64,000 nucleotides of DNA. Origin: Acidimicrobiaceae bacterium. Its GTDB lineage: Bacteria > Actinomycetota > Acidimicrobiia > Acidimicrobiales > UBA8190. The notes beneath the pieces are model-generated. The model was not told where the DNA came from, ran no database searches, and saw only the letters and a program-made list of their open reading frames with translations. Below are positions 1 through 8,749 of this stretch, in pieces (position 1 is the stretch's first letter; every line of letters begins with the position of its first letter). Location of the stretch: contig PLXQ01000076.1 in NCBI GenBank assembly GCA_003151475.1, forward strand, positions 41,729-105,728, in the 5' to 3' direction. The position numbers and the translations under genes were made by a program.

Positions 1-1
1 C

Positions 2-346
2 GCCGCCGCTTTCCGCGCCGGTGAGATCTTCCAGGCCTCGGCTCTCTACCACCCCGACGTCGTCTATCTGAGCCCGACCACTCGCCTCTATGGTTGGCCA
101 CGGCGGATCGAAGGTCGGCAGCGGACACTCGAGTTCATCCAGCTGACGATCAGCGCCGTGGCGAACGTCGACTACGCGCTCGACGAGCGGGCCGTCATCG
201 CCGATGACAGTGCCTACACGCGGATCCTCTTCGATTTTGATTTCGGTGACCGGCGGCTGCGGTCGGTCTATGTCGTCGTATACCGCTACCGCGACGGGCA
301 GATCGCCCAGCAGGAGCTCTACTACGATCCGAGCGACAAGCTCTGA
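2..346 (+). CDS. Partial SnoaL-like / NTF2-fold protein (5' end outside window)
   Basis: The reading frame is open from base 2 to the TGA at 344-346, so the true start lies upstream of the window. About 114 residues are visible. The pattern (FRAGEIFQA near the N-terminus, a central stretch of alternating strands, and a C-terminal YRYRDGQIAQQELYYD) is typical of SnoaL-like or nuclear-transport-factor-2-fold small proteins, in which a cone-shaped barrel binds a small hydrophobic ligand. Function cannot be set from sequence: such proteins can be cyclases, isomerases or stress-related ligand binders. The next gene is on the same strand 120 bp downstream and is unrelated. Confidence 0.6.
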   Translation, partial: AAAFRAGEIFQASALYHPDVVYLSPTTRLYGWPRRIEGRQRTLEFIQLTISAVANVDYALDERAVIADDSAYTRILFDFDFGDRRLRSVYVVVYRYRDGQIAQQELYYDPSDKL

Positions 347-487
347 GGGACCATGGGTCGTTGATACCTCGTTGAGCAACGGTTGATAACGGCCTTGTAA
401 TTTTTCTCTGGGCGGTTCTCACCGTCGCCGGCCCCTGTCGGAGGTCCGGTCCTCGCCGCGACGCATGTGATTTGGGGGGTCTTTGTG

Positions 488-1387
488 GTGAAGCGCCTGG
501 TGTTGGGGGCGGCGTCGGCCGTTATCTCGTGCTCATCGTTGGCGTTGATCGCCGGTGGGACATCGACCGTCTCGGCGTCCTTAGTGCCGGCGGTGGCGAG
601 CGGGACATTCATACCGGCGCCGGGGCGGCCCCATACCCACACTCACGCCGCCCGGGGCCTGGTGAACCAGTGGTCGAGTAACTGGTCGGGCTACGTGCAG
701 TCGGCGTTCAACCGCCACATCTTCACGGCGGTGACCGATACCTTCGTGGTGCCCACGGTGACATCGAGCGTGGCCGGGACCCAGTACGCAGCGGACTGGG
801 TCGGCATCGGCGGTTTCAACGATCACGACGGTTCGCTTGTCCAGGACGGGATCCAAGCAGTGGTGACGACGTCGGACAATACGACCACGGTGTCTTACGA
901 CGCGTGGACCGAGATCCTTCCCCACGCCGAAAAGCCGCTCAAGCTCGCGATTAGCGTCGGCGACGTGATCACCGCCACCGTGCAGGAAACAGCCACCAAT
1001 CGATGGCTCATGACGGTGGACGACGTGACCACAGGCAAGTCTCTCGGCCGCCCTGTCCGGTACCGCTCGAGCGGCCTCAGTGCCGAGGTCATCCATGAGC
1101 GGCCGTGCATCGCCGAGCCCTGCTCCAGCCACTTGGCCGATCTGGCCCAGACCCCCGACATCACCTTCGAGCCGGGCTTCTATAGCGAAGCTCCCGTGGG
1201 ACTGGCTCCTGTGTATCTCGGCCTTCTCGGCTCCGCCAATGACGCCGTGTTGAACAGCGTCACGATGGAGGTCGATGACGGGAACCAAGAGGTGACGGTC
1301 TTCGCCACGCCCTCTCCGGCCAACGCGACTCAAGATGGGTTCACCGTGGCTGACGGCGACGTCGCACCGCCGGCTCCGACCATCTGA
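488..1387 (+). CDS. Secreted G1-family (eqolisin, A4-like) glutamic endopeptidase
   Basis: The protein opens with a basic residue and a hydrophobic run ending in small residues (about the first 30 residues), a Sec signal peptide. The mature part starts with the family signature WSSNWSGY, followed by WVGIGG, a VQDGIQ stretch that should hold the catalytic Gln, and YDAWTEILP that should hold the catalytic Glu. Family knowledge: these are pepstatin-insensitive proteases using a Gln/Glu dyad, usually active at acid pH. The GTG at 488 (or the adjacent GTG at 485) is preferred over the GTG at 467 because a G-rich ribosome-binding stretch sits at 473-479. Length (about 300 residues) is usual for bacterial members. 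It is monocistronic and convergent with the next gene. Confidence 0.82.
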   Translation: MKRLVLGAASAVISCSSLALIAGGTSTVSASLVPAVASGTFIPAPGRPHTHTHAARGLVNQWSSNWSGYVQSAFNRHIFTAVTDTFVVPTVTSSVAGTQYAADWVGIGGFNDHDGSLVQDGIQAVVTTSDNTTTVSYDAWTEILPHAEKPLKLAISVGDVITATVQETATNRWLMTVDDVTTGKSLGRPVRYRSSGLSAEVIHERPCIAEPCSSHLADLAQTPDITFEPGFYSEAPVGLAPVYLGLLGSANDAVLNSVTMEVDDGNQEVTVFATPSPANATQDGFTVADGDVAPPAPTI

Positions 1388-1399
1388 CGACCAGCGGCG

Positions 1400-2323
1400 T
1401 CAGTCCGACAGCAGTTCGGGGTGGCGGGCCTGGACCATCCGCTTCATCCCGTCCTTCCACGACACCGTGGTCTTGCCCACCACCTTGTGCATCTTGGTGA
1501 GATCGATATCGACACTGTCGATGGTCTCGGTGGTGGGGGCGAATGATACCGGCACCCCGGTGAGCTTCGAGAGATAGCTGCACCACTCCTCGATGCTCGC
1601 TGCCTCGTCTCCGCCCCAATTGACGATGGTGGCCGGGACCGACGCGGCGCCCAGTAGGCCGGGGACCATGCCGATGATGTCGTCCTCGTGCAGCGGATGG
1701 TAGATGCTCGGTGCGTCGACGTGGACCGGGACATCGGAGCCGTTGATCATCATCTCGAGGTGGATGGCGGGCCAACCCCCCCGGTCGCCATAGGGGACAG
1801 ACAGCCGGGCGATCGTGGTGGGGAGCTCGAAGCGCTGGGCCGCCCAGCGGGCCGTGGCCTCGGCCGCGATTTTGCAGATGCTGTAGGTCCTCAAGAAGGG
1901 CCAGACCCCGTGGTTGTCACCGAGCGGGTCGGTCTCGCTGAAGACGTGATGGCCCATTGGCTTGTAGACGCCCGTCGTCGAGCAGTGAAGAAACGAACGC
2001 GCCTCCCGGTGATGTTCCATTAGCCAGGCCAGGCCGCCGCTGTTGGCCAGGAGATCGACATCCCAGTCGTTGGTCTTGGTCACGGCGAAGTTGAGGACGT
2101 GGTCGGCGTCGGCGGGCAGGCCACCCACATCACCGGTGGCAAGGTCGATGGCCACGCAATGCACCCCGGCCGCTTCGAGCCGCTGCCGGGCGGCGTCGTC
2201 ACGGAAGCGGGCGGCCCCGTAGACCTCGTTCTCCTTGGCCAGCGCACAGGCGACAGGCTCGCCCACCTGCCCGGTGACGCCGGTGACGACGACCTTGGCT
2301 CCCCGTAGCGGTTCGGCACTCAT
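1400..2323 (-). CDS. NAD(P)-dependent epimerase/dehydratase (extended SDR)
   Basis: This 307-residue protein starts with a Rossmann nucleotide-binding motif, VVVTGVTGQVGEPVA (GxxGxxG), and continues with an atypical SDR pattern including YSICKIAAEA, where Y-x3-K is the catalytic pair. It probably oxidises or epimerises a sugar nucleotide or other hydroxylated metabolite in the cytoplasm; the substrate is not evident. A GGAGGAT ribosome-binding site precedes the ATG at 2323. It ends 13 bp from the convergent protease gene. A degraded C-terminal copy of a relative lies at 53220-53455 and shares the EEWC-x-x-L and KRMV-x-A-P landmarks. Confidence 0.8.
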   Translation of the reverse strand: MSAEPLRGAKVVVTGVTGQVGEPVACALAKENEVYGAARFRDDAARQRLEAAGVHCVAIDLATGDVGGLPADADHVLNFAVTKTNDWDVDLLANSGGLAWLMEHHREARSFLHCSTTGVYKPMGHHVFSETDPLGDNHGVWPFLRTYSICKIAAEATARWAAQRFELPTTIARLSVPYGDRGGWPAIHLEMMINGSDVPVHVDAPSIYHPLHEDDIIGMVPGLLGAASVPATIVNWGGDEAASIEEWCSYLSKLTGVPVSFAPTTETIDSVDIDLTKMHKVVGKTTVSWKDGMKRMVQARHPELLSD

Positions 2324-2436
2324 CGATAGATCCTCCGTCTTTCTCGCTCCATTCGGCCCTTCGTTTCCGGGCCTCGGGTGAGCCTACGGCCTGCGCCCGC
2401 CTCCGGTGACAGCCATGAGCACGTCCGCGAGGGACA

Positions 2437-3036
2437 ATGAGAGCCATGGCGCAGTTCCATTGGGATCCCGCGACGTACCGCTCGCTGATGCGCAGCGAGG
2501 TGCCGGCCTACGACGAGCTCCAAGACGCGGTGGCCGCGGCCACCAAAGAGGTGAATGCCCGACGCGTCCTCGATCTCGGCACGGGTACGGGAGAAACGGC
2601 CGGACGCGTGCTAGCGGTCCACGACGGCGCTTTCCTGGTCGGCGTGGACGAGAGCGACGAGATGCTGACCATGGCCCGTCAAGCCCTCCCCGCATCGCGT
2701 GTCGAATTGCTCGTAAGCCGCTTGCAGGACCCGCTCCCAACCGGACCGTTCGAGGTGGTGGTGTCCGCTCTGGCCGTGCACCACCTGGACGCACCGGCGA
2801 AGGCCGAATTGTTCGGCCGGATCTACTCCTTGTTGTCGGATGGGGGCCGCTTCGTCATGGGAGACGTCGTCGTGCCCGAGAATCCCGAGGACGCCGTGAC
2901 ACCGGTTGACGGCGGCTACGACCTCCCCGACAGCGTGAAAGATCAACTCCGCTGGCTCGGTGACGCCGGATTCGATGCCGCCGTGGCCTGGCAGCAGGGA
3001 GATCTGGCTGTACTCGTCGCCGATCGGCGCGCCTGA
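2437..3036 (+). CDS. Class I SAM-dependent methyltransferase
   Basis: The protein has 199 residues (196 if the ATG at 2446 is used). Motif I for S-adenosylmethionine is clear as VLDLGTGTGET, followed by the acidic motif II region VGVDESDEML and a motif IV region FEVVVSALAVHHLD, as in UbiE/Methyltransf_25 enzymes. It should methylate a small molecule; the acceptor is unknown. It is divergently arranged with the epimerase gene, with 113 bp between the starts that must hold both promoters. Confidence 0.8.
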   Translation: MRAMAQFHWDPATYRSLMRSEVPAYDELQDAVAAATKEVNARRVLDLGTGTGETAGRVLAVHDGAFLVGVDESDEMLTMARQALPASRVELLVSRLQDPLPTGPFEVVVSALAVHHLDAPAKAELFGRIYSLLSDGGRFVMGDVVVPENPEDAVTPVDGGYDLPDSVKDQLRWLGDAGFDAAVAWQQGDLAVLVADRRA

Positions 3037-3171
3037 CAGGACCAGCGATCGTGGCTTTGAAAGGTCGACCTTTGGGGTCGGAGCACCAGAGGGTCCGCGC
3101 CTGCGGGTCGGGCAACGTCGCTGGCGAGCGCCGAAGAGCCGTCCGGGCTGATGCATGGTCTCCCTCGGCGG

Positions 3172-4065
3172 CTACAAGGCGCCGACGACCTTGAAGTTCT
3201 GGTTGACGAAGATGTGGTGCGGCCAGTTGACGCCGATTATGTGGACGTTGTACTCACCGTTGCTCAGCTTCACAACACGGTCGACGATTCCCCCCGGGTA
3301 GGCAGCCAGCGCAGCTTCCGTCGCCTTATTTGCTGCCGTTCCGCTGACGATCGTCCCCGACCCCTGACTCCAGTTCGCCGGGATCTGACCGACCTGCTTT
3401 GACGTGGTCGCCGCGCCGCGCTGGAAGGGGATCACCGCCGAGGAAGTCGCAGATCCGCCGCCGGTCGTTTGCACGATGACTTGCGTGGCTTTGATGGTCG
3501 TTGAACTGGTCATGCCCAATACGAGGACGCGTTCGCCCTTCTTAATGGCGCTCGCCGAGATCGAGCTCGACTTCTTCTCGTATTTTGTTGAGGACGTCTC
3601 GTCGACGGTTACCTTCTGACCCGCTGATGTCGTCATTGTGAAGCCCGACTTGGACACGCTGCCGACTGTGCCGGATGCTCCCCCTGCGGCCGGTCCAGAC
3701 CGAGCGTTGGATCCCGCTCCACCGGATAGGGGACCGCCGGTGGAGCGGCTGGTGGACACAGTTTGCCCTGCCGATGCCGAGGGGGACGTCGCCAGACCGA
3801 CGGAAAGTCCGACAACCGCACACATCACCGCAGCGCCCGCGATCCATCGGTTCTTTCTGTTCGACAGCAATCGCTGTACCTTTGGCCGGCGTGCCTCCTT
3901 GGCCATGGTCTCCGAGGCCGACCAGTCTGGCGCAGACGCCGGCGGGGGAGGCGGCGCAGCGCCGGCGTCGCCTGAACTTCCAGCAGCCGACGGCCCTGAC
4001 GTCGCACTCGATACGGGGCGATCGGGGAAGGTCTCGTCGGGGCTTGTTGGGTCGTACTCGTTCAT
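3172..4065 (-). CDS. Anchored protein with DUF5666-like and PepSY-like regions
   Basis: The 297-residue product has a proline/alanine-rich cytoplasmic N-terminus (about residues 1-70), a basic stop (KNRW) and a single membrane segment near residues 73-92. A Ser/Gly/Thr-rich exported linker follows. The middle region (GFTMTTSAGQKVTVDETSSTKY... KKGERVLVLG) resembles DUF5666, a small OB-like barrel. The C-terminus (ATEAALAAYPGGIVDRVVKL ... IFVNQNFKVVG) looks like a PepSY-type repeat. Such proteins are usually found outside the membrane as folding or inhibitor modules. No enzyme activity is predicted. It stands alone. Confidence 0.65.
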   Translation of the reverse strand: MNEYDPTSPDETFPDRPVSSATSGPSAAGSSGDAGAAPPPPPASAPDWSASETMAKEARRPKVQRLLSNRKNRWIAGAAVMCAVVGLSVGLATSPSASAGQTVSTSRSTGGPLSGGAGSNARSGPAAGGASGTVGSVSKSGFTMTTSAGQKVTVDETSSTKYEKKSSSISASAIKKGERVLVLGMTSSTTIKATQVIVQTTGGGSATSSAVIPFQRGAATTSKQVGQIPANWSQGSGTIVSGTAANKATEAALAAYPGGIVDRVVKLSNGEYNVHIIGVNWPHHIFVNQNFKVVGAL

Positions 4066-4199
4066 GATGGCGCTCCTCTTGCTTATGCGTTAAGTAGAGA
4101 GTGCCAGCCGTTCATGTGGGGCCCCTCTAGGCAGCCTGTGATGGGACTGTGACTGCTGCGAACCCTCGCTTGCCTACGCACGCGTAGCCAGGGTGACGC

Positions 4200-5009
4200 T
4201 CAGCGCCGCTTTTCAATCAAGAGGCTCTGGAGTGATCGGCCCAGTGGCCCGTGAACATCCCAGAGAAGGGATTGGGCGAGACCCACCCCTGGCGTCCCGA
4301 GCGTGGTGCGGGCGTCCAGGCAGATCCATTCGCCGACAGCGGGCCGATCGATATACACGGTCAGATCGGGATTGATGAAGAGGTAGTGCTCGAAGTCGAG
4401 CACGGAGCTGACGCCGTTGCCGAAATCACTGGCCGCGGCCACCCGTTCGAGCGGCGAGGGCTCCTCTCCGGCGACGATGGGAACGGCCAGGCGCACCCAA
4501 ACGGCGGAAGGACCCCGGCGACTGAAATCGCCCGACAGGTAACGCAGCTCGGCACCGTGTGAGTGAAAGGCCCGATAATCCCGGAGCGGTTCGGGTGACC
4601 GCTGTCCTTCCTCGGGGCCGGGCGGTGCCGGGACGTCCGATGGGGGCGCGGTGGAGGTGCCCAGACCGATGGCGCCGGGCGAATCATCGGAAAGCCGCCT
4701 GATGCGCAGGGCCCGCCCCCAGGCGAGATCGTGGTCGGCCGAGCGGACGACGACGTCTACCAGTTGCACCTTCCGGCCCGGCCGCGAGATCGTGGCCGTC
4801 ACGGTCAACGGGACAAGGGGGACGGGGCGAAGAAGCTCTACCGTCAACCGGGCCACGTGCATGGGCTCGTCGCTCGGGCAGGTCTCCACGGCCCGTCCCA
4901 CCAAGGCGGCGACGGGTCCCCCGTGCAAGGCGTCGGGCGACCACGGGCCACGGGCGAAATCGGTGGCGACCCATCGGTCGCCGTCGGGGTGAAACAGCGC
5001 GTCGTTCAC
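4200..5009 (-). CDS. Acyl-CoA thioesterase family protein (TesB-like double hot-dog)
   Basis: From the GTG at 5009 the protein has 269 residues. It starts VNDALFHPDGDRWVATDFARGPWSPDALHGGPVAAL, where the DALHGG segment is the helix-capping hot-dog signature of TesB/4HBT_3 thioesterases. The C-terminal half (YLFINPDLTVYIDRPAVGEWICLDA) is the second hot-dog repeat. It should hydrolyse acyl-CoA to free acid and CoA. No Met/Val start exists between 5009 and the end of the thiolase gene, so a longer product is unlikely. It is the last gene of a leftward unit with the thiolase and the HMGS-like gene; the start lies 47 bp downstream of the thiolase stop. Confidence 0.72.
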   Translation of the reverse strand: MNDALFHPDGDRWVATDFARGPWSPDALHGGPVAALVGRAVETCPSDEPMHVARLTVELLRPVPLVPLTVTATISRPGRKVQLVDVVVRSADHDLAWGRALRIRRLSDDSPGAIGLGTSTAPPSDVPAPPGPEEGQRSPEPLRDYRAFHSHGAELRYLSGDFSRRGPSAVWVRLAVPIVAGEEPSPLERVAAASDFGNGVSSVLDFEHYLFINPDLTVYIDRPAVGEWICLDARTTLGTPGVGLAQSLLWDVHGPLGRSLQSLLIEKRR

Positions 5010-5056
5010 GAGGCTGAGAAGGGGCGGCTTTGTGGTCGGCGAGAGCTTCGGTCGAT

Positions 5057-6247
5057 TCAGCCGAGCTCGGTGCCCACCACCGACACGAACGACACCATCT
5101 CTCCCGGATATCCACCGAGATTGTGGGTCAGTGCCAGTGTCCGATCGGTCGTGATCTGCCGCTCGGGGGTGGCTTCGCCGCGCAGCTGCAGCCAGCACTC
5201 GAAGAACATCCGCAGTCCCGACGCCCCCACGGGGTGGCCGAAGCTCTTGAGGCCACCGTCGGGGTTCACCGGGAGCTCGCCGTCCAGCGCGAACGTGCCA
5301 GCCAAGACTTCCTTCCAGGCCGTTCCGCGCTCGGCGAATCCCAGGTCCTCCATGAGGACGAGCTCGGTCGGGGTGAAGCAGTCGTGCACCTCGGCGAAGG
5401 CCAGCTGCCGTCGGGGGTCGGTGATCCCGGCCTGGGCGTAGGCATCGGTGGCGGCCCATTCGCATTCAGGGAAATGGGTGTAGTCGTAGCCGGGGTCGAT
5501 GAGTCCCGAGCCGCTTCCGGTCGAGAAGGCCAGGGCCTTGATGTAGAGAGGCTTGTCCGTGTAGCGCAGGGCGTCCTCGGCCCGCACCACGATGGCGGCG
5601 GCGGCACCGTCGGCCACGCCGGCACAGTCGAATACTCCGAGCCCACCGGCGACACGCGGCGAGGCGAATATCGTCTCCTTCGACACCTCCCGGCGGAATT
5701 GGGCGCGGGGATTCCGGGCCCCGTTGTAATGGTTCTTGGCCGAGATGGTGGCGAGCACGTCGCTCATCTGATCGGCGTCGACGCCGTACTTCTGGGCGTA
5801 GGCGGGGGCCACCATGGAGAACATGGCGGCCGCCGTGAGGGTCCTACCCGTGCCGTCGTTCGGGGGATTGTTGGCATTGAGACCCTGGTAGCCGCTGTCC
5901 TTCACCTTCTCGGCACCCACGGCCATGGCCATGTCATAGGCGCCCGAGGCGACGGCATAGGCGGCGGCGCGCAGCGCCTCGGATCCCGTCGTGCAGTAAT
6001 TTTCGACGCGGCTCACGGGCTTGCCCTCGAGCTGCAGAGGGCGGGCCAGGGTGATGCCGCTCATGCCGGACTGGGCGGTGCCGAGCCAGTAGGCGTCGAC
6101 GTCATCCTTGGTGACGCCGGCCGACGCGAAGGTCTCGGTCGACGCGTCGACGATGAGGTCATCAAGCCCTTTGTCCCACAGCTCGCCGAAGGGCGTACAC
6201 CCCATGCCTACGATCGCCACCCGGTCGCGGATCCCGTGCGAAGACAT
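5057..6247 (-). CDS. SCP2-type thiolase (acetyl-CoA acetyltransferase family)
   Basis: 396 residues. The N-terminal VAIVGMGCTPFGE is typical of SCP2/Ltp-like thiolases. Active-site landmarks are NYCTTGSEAL (nucleophilic Cys), AFAEVHDCFTPTEL (the HDCF motif) and FGHPVGASG near the C-terminus, with LTHNLGG closing the domain. In this subfamily the enzyme cleaves 3-oxoacyl-CoA or, in Ltp2-like members, performs a retro-aldol step on sterol side chains together with a DUF35 partner. The gene directly upstream (8 bp away) encodes an HMGS-like protein with a DUF35 domain, so a thiolase-DUF35 complex is likely. The exact substrate is inference. Confidence 0.86.
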   Translation of the reverse strand: MSSHGIRDRVAIVGMGCTPFGELWDKGLDDLIVDASTETFASAGVTKDDVDAYWLGTAQSGMSGITLARPLQLEGKPVSRVENYCTTGSEALRAAAYAVASGAYDMAMAVGAEKVKDSGYQGLNANNPPNDGTGRTLTAAAMFSMVAPAYAQKYGVDADQMSDVLATISAKNHYNGARNPRAQFRREVSKETIFASPRVAGGLGVFDCAGVADGAAAAIVVRAEDALRYTDKPLYIKALAFSTGSGSGLIDPGYDYTHFPECEWAATDAYAQAGITDPRRQLAFAEVHDCFTPTELVLMEDLGFAERGTAWKEVLAGTFALDGELPVNPDGGLKSFGHPVGASGLRMFFECWLQLRGEATPERQITTDRTLALTHNLGGYPGEMVSFVSVVGTELG

Positions 6248-6255
6248 CGCTCTCC

Positions 6256-7704
6256 TCAGCCCGGCGCCACTTCGGGGCCCGTTGCCGCTGCCGGGTCCCG
6301 GACGGGGCGCGCCTTCCAGAAGTAGTCGTGGATTCCGTCGGCCGAGAACAGCCGCCGGAAAGTCATCTCCACCCTGTCGCCGATGGCCAGCCCGTCGGCG
6401 TCGACGTCGGTCAACTCCACAGGGAAGCGACCCCCGCCGTCGAAGTCGACGACGGCGAAGACCACGGGTGGGCTCTGCGAGTAGACCATCCGGTCCACGG
6501 TGAAGGTCACCACCGTGCCCTGGGTGTCAGCCATGGATAGCGGCTCCATGTCGTCTACGGCACCACCTTCCATGGAGACTCGCGCCGGAGGGAGATGGAC
6601 GGCGCCGCTCGAGCGGTCACGCGACCCGACGAAGGCGAACTTCCAGTCTTCGCTGCGTCCGGCGGCCGACGCCGACACCCGTGCCGGCTCGGGCCGACGG
6701 GGAGGCTCGGGGGTAAGCATCTGACGCCACGACAAGAAGCGCCCGTAGCTCAGATCTGCTCCGGAGGCGATCTGTGCCTCCACCGGCCGCGCCGGCGTCC
6801 AGGCGGCGCGTGCTTCGGTCACGCGCAGCACGACGACATCGGCGCCGTCGGCCAGGTGGACCACGGCGACGACGTCACCGGACTCGGATTGCTCGAGCAC
6901 CGAGGACAACACGAGGCCCGGATGGGCGGCCCCGGTCTGACCGATGGTTCCGGCCAGGTCGTCGGCCAGGACTTCGGGGGCCAACCCGAGCTTGCTGGCG
7001 AAAGCCTTAGTGGCCCGTCCGTGCATCCCTGTCACCACGACCTTTGAGACGTCGCCGGATTCGACGCCCGCGTTCTTCAACGCGCGGCTCCACGCCTCGC
7101 GGCCGAGCGGGACGTAGCGGGTCTCGCCGAATCGCTCCTCCCACGATCGCGACCGACGTTCCCCCGGGGCCCGCCAGCGGTCGAGAAACTCGTCGGTGGC
7201 AGAGGCGGCGCCCAGGAACTCGGCCACCACCGGTGCTCCGGGTCCATCGTCACCGATGATCATGGCGGCGGCACCGTCACCGCCGAAGGATTCGTCGGCT
7301 CCTCCGGGCAGACCGTCGCGCTGGTCGGAGATCACCACCAAGACGGTGCCCGCGCCCGTCATCGCCGTCATCAGAGCGCCCATGCCTGACCGGATGGCAC
7401 CACCGAAGTCGAGAGCGGCCACGTCGGAGGGCAGCCGCAGTGCGGCGTGCACGGCGGTGGCATTGGTCTTGTCGAGATAAGCGGGAGTAGCGGTGGCGAA
7501 CCAGACCGCTCCGGGCGCGGCGGCGGGAGCTGATCGGAGGGCGATACGCGCCGCCTCCACCCCCATGGTGGTGGTGTCCTCGTCGTGCGAGGCGACCGAT
7601 CGGGAGCCTTTCCCTCCTCCGGCGCCGAGGAAGGCCGAAATCGAGGTCCGGGCCAGCCGGCGGTAGGGCACGTATGCGGCGCTGCTGATAATCCCTCGCA
7701 TCAA
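6256..7704 (-). CDS. HMG-CoA-synthase-like protein fused to a DUF35 OB domain, probably non-catalytic
   Basis: 482 residues with two parts. Residues 1-310 follow the KAS III/HMG-CoA-synthase fold (GIISSAAYVPYRRL at the start, GTIGQTGAAHPGL late). Residues about 318-475 are a DUF35 domain (SYGRFLSWRQML linker, Zn-ribbon position at 361-381, OB fold GTVVTFTVDRMVYSQSPPVV). The site that normally holds the nucleophilic Cys reads DFGGAIRSG (99-107), so the Cys is missing. All four Zn-ribbon Cys positions are also replaced (SRDRSSG and VSMEGG). The protein may be a structural partner that hands CoA intermediates to the neighbouring thiolase. A 19-bp palindrome lies 17 bp upstream of the start. Confidence 0.78.
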   Translation of the reverse strand: MMRGIISSAAYVPYRRLARTSISAFLGAGGGKGSRSVASHDEDTTTMGVEAARIALRSAPAAAPGAVWFATATPAYLDKTNATAVHAALRLPSDVAALDFGGAIRSGMGALMTAMTGAGTVLVVISDQRDGLPGGADESFGGDGAAAMIIGDDGPGAPVVAEFLGAASATDEFLDRWRAPGERRSRSWEERFGETRYVPLGREAWSRALKNAGVESGDVSKVVVTGMHGRATKAFASKLGLAPEVLADDLAGTIGQTGAAHPGLVLSSVLEQSESGDVVAVVHLADGADVVVLRVTEARAAWTPARPVEAQIASGADLSYGRFLSWRQMLTPEPPRRPEPARVSASAAGRSEDWKFAFVGSRDRSSGAVHLPPARVSMEGGAVDDMEPLSMADTQGTVVTFTVDRMVYSQSPPVVFAVVDFDGGGRFPVELTDVDADGLAIGDRVEMTFRRLFSADGIHDYFWKARPVRDPAAATGPEVAPG

Positions 7705-7720
7705 GGCCGATGGTAGTCGT

Positions 7721-7739
7721 TTCTGACGATCAGTCAGAA
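7721..7739. promoter_or_regulatory. Palindromic operator candidate TTCTGAC-N5-GTCAGAA
   Basis: Seven-base arms form a perfect inverted repeat around a 5-base spacer, 17 bp upstream of the ATG of the HMGS-like/DUF35 gene. The same core (TCTGAC-N5-GTCAGA) occurs at 11157-11175 in front of the acyl-CoA dehydrogenase operon. Size and symmetry suit a TetR-family repressor that senses acyl-CoA. No regulator gene of that type lies in the window. Confidence 0.7.
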
Positions 7740-8066
7740 GGGTGTGGTTGGCGGTGAAAGGGGCTCGTCGTCGTCGAATGCAGGCTCATAGCCGGGCGCC
7801 GCCGGCTCGGCACTGCGTTTCCCGGTGAGAGCCAGTGTCACCTCGAACCCGTCGACAGCATCGAGCTCCTGGATCATGTCGATATGCGGTTTGGGGTCGG
7901 CCCCCGACCATTTGGCCCGTGCCGCCCGCCGCGCCGAGCGCGGATCTGTGCTCACGACGAAGACCACCTCGTGGTCCTCTCCCAGTCGCCCGGGAGCCGG
8001 ATCACCGCCGAGATAGACGGCATAAAGGTGGGGCAGGGCGCCCCCCACATCCTCGCTGTCGGCCAC
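7734..8066 (-). CDS. DUF1543-like small protein
   Basis: 110 residues. The segment LYAVYLGGDPAPGRLGEDHEVVFVVSTD followed by AARAKW and HIDMIQELDAVDGFEVTL matches the DUF1543 pattern, a small cytosolic domain of unknown function. The C-terminal 25 residues are acidic and low complexity. Its stop codon lies inside the palindrome at 7721-7739. It is divergent from the acetyltransferase gene (51 bp between starts). Confidence 0.6.
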   Translation of the reverse strand: MADSEDVGGALPHLYAVYLGGDPAPGRLGEDHEVVFVVSTDPRSARRAARAKWSGADPKPHIDMIQELDAVDGFEVTLALTGKRSAEPAAPGYEPAFDDDEPLSPPTTPF

Positions 8067-8117
8067 GTCGCCTCCTTCGTGTCACCCGACCTGGGCGACC
8101 GACCGTACTGTCGGGGA

Positions 8118-8657
8118 ATGGACATCGTCATCCGCCCGCCGCTGCTCTCGGAAATTCCGCGCCTGGGCGAGATCGAACGCGACGGAGACCGCCGCTACCG
8201 GGGCTATGCCGGTGTCCCCGACGGATTTGATGACGCCGCCGCACCCGAGCAGTTGCATGAGGCCCTGGTCGACGGTCGATTATGGGTGGCAGAGACCGTG
8301 GTAGGCGCATCGGCACCCGGCCCGGATCTCGTGGGGTTTGCTCTGGCCGAGATCGTCGATGGCAACGTTCATCTGGAGCAGGTGTCGGTGGTCAGGTCCT
8401 GCCACGGACGAGGTGTGGGCCGTCGCTTGGTGGAGACCGTCTGTGCTTGGGCCCAGGAGCAGGCGATGCCGGCGGTGACCCTCTGCACGTTCTCCGACGT
8501 GGAGTGGAACCGGCCCCTCTACGAGCACCTGGGCTTCCACGTTCTTCCCGAGGAACGCTGGACCCCGGGTCTGCGCGCCGTCTTTGACAGTGACGCCCGC
8601 CTCGGCCTCGACCTCGAGCGTCGGGTGGTCATGCATCGGGCCATCCCCACCAGGTAG
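8118..8657 (+). CDS. GNAT family N-acetyltransferase
   Basis: From the ATG at 8118 the product has 179 residues. It shows the GNAT core: IRPPLLSEIPRLGEIE at the N-terminus, VHLEQVSVVRSCHGRGVGRRLVE (the acetyl-CoA pyrophosphate loop, R-x-x-G-x-G), then NRPLYEHLGFHV, the usual C-terminal N-x-x-x-Y-x-x-x-GF motif. It should transfer an acetyl group from acetyl-CoA to an amine; the acceptor is unknown. A longer in-frame reading upstream has no good start. The CocE-like gene follows 92 bp later on the same strand. Confidence 0.82.
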   Translation: MDIVIRPPLLSEIPRLGEIERDGDRRYRGYAGVPDGFDDAAAPEQLHEALVDGRLWVAETVVGASAPGPDLVGFALAEIVDGNVHLEQVSVVRSCHGRGVGRRLVETVCAWAQEQAMPAVTLCTFSDVEWNRPLYEHLGFHVLPEERWTPGLRAVFDSDARLGLDLERRVVMHRAIPTR

Positions 8658-8749
8658 CTGCCCGTTTGACCACGGTCCTATGGCGCCACGGGTACCCTGT
8701 CGCCGCGGGCCGCACCGGTCATGCCTGCGCCAACGACGGGGGAGGTCCG

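Noticed and set aside
5030..6325. 431-residue rightward open frame
   Set aside because: Antisense to the thiolase gene, whose catalytic motifs are unmistakable.
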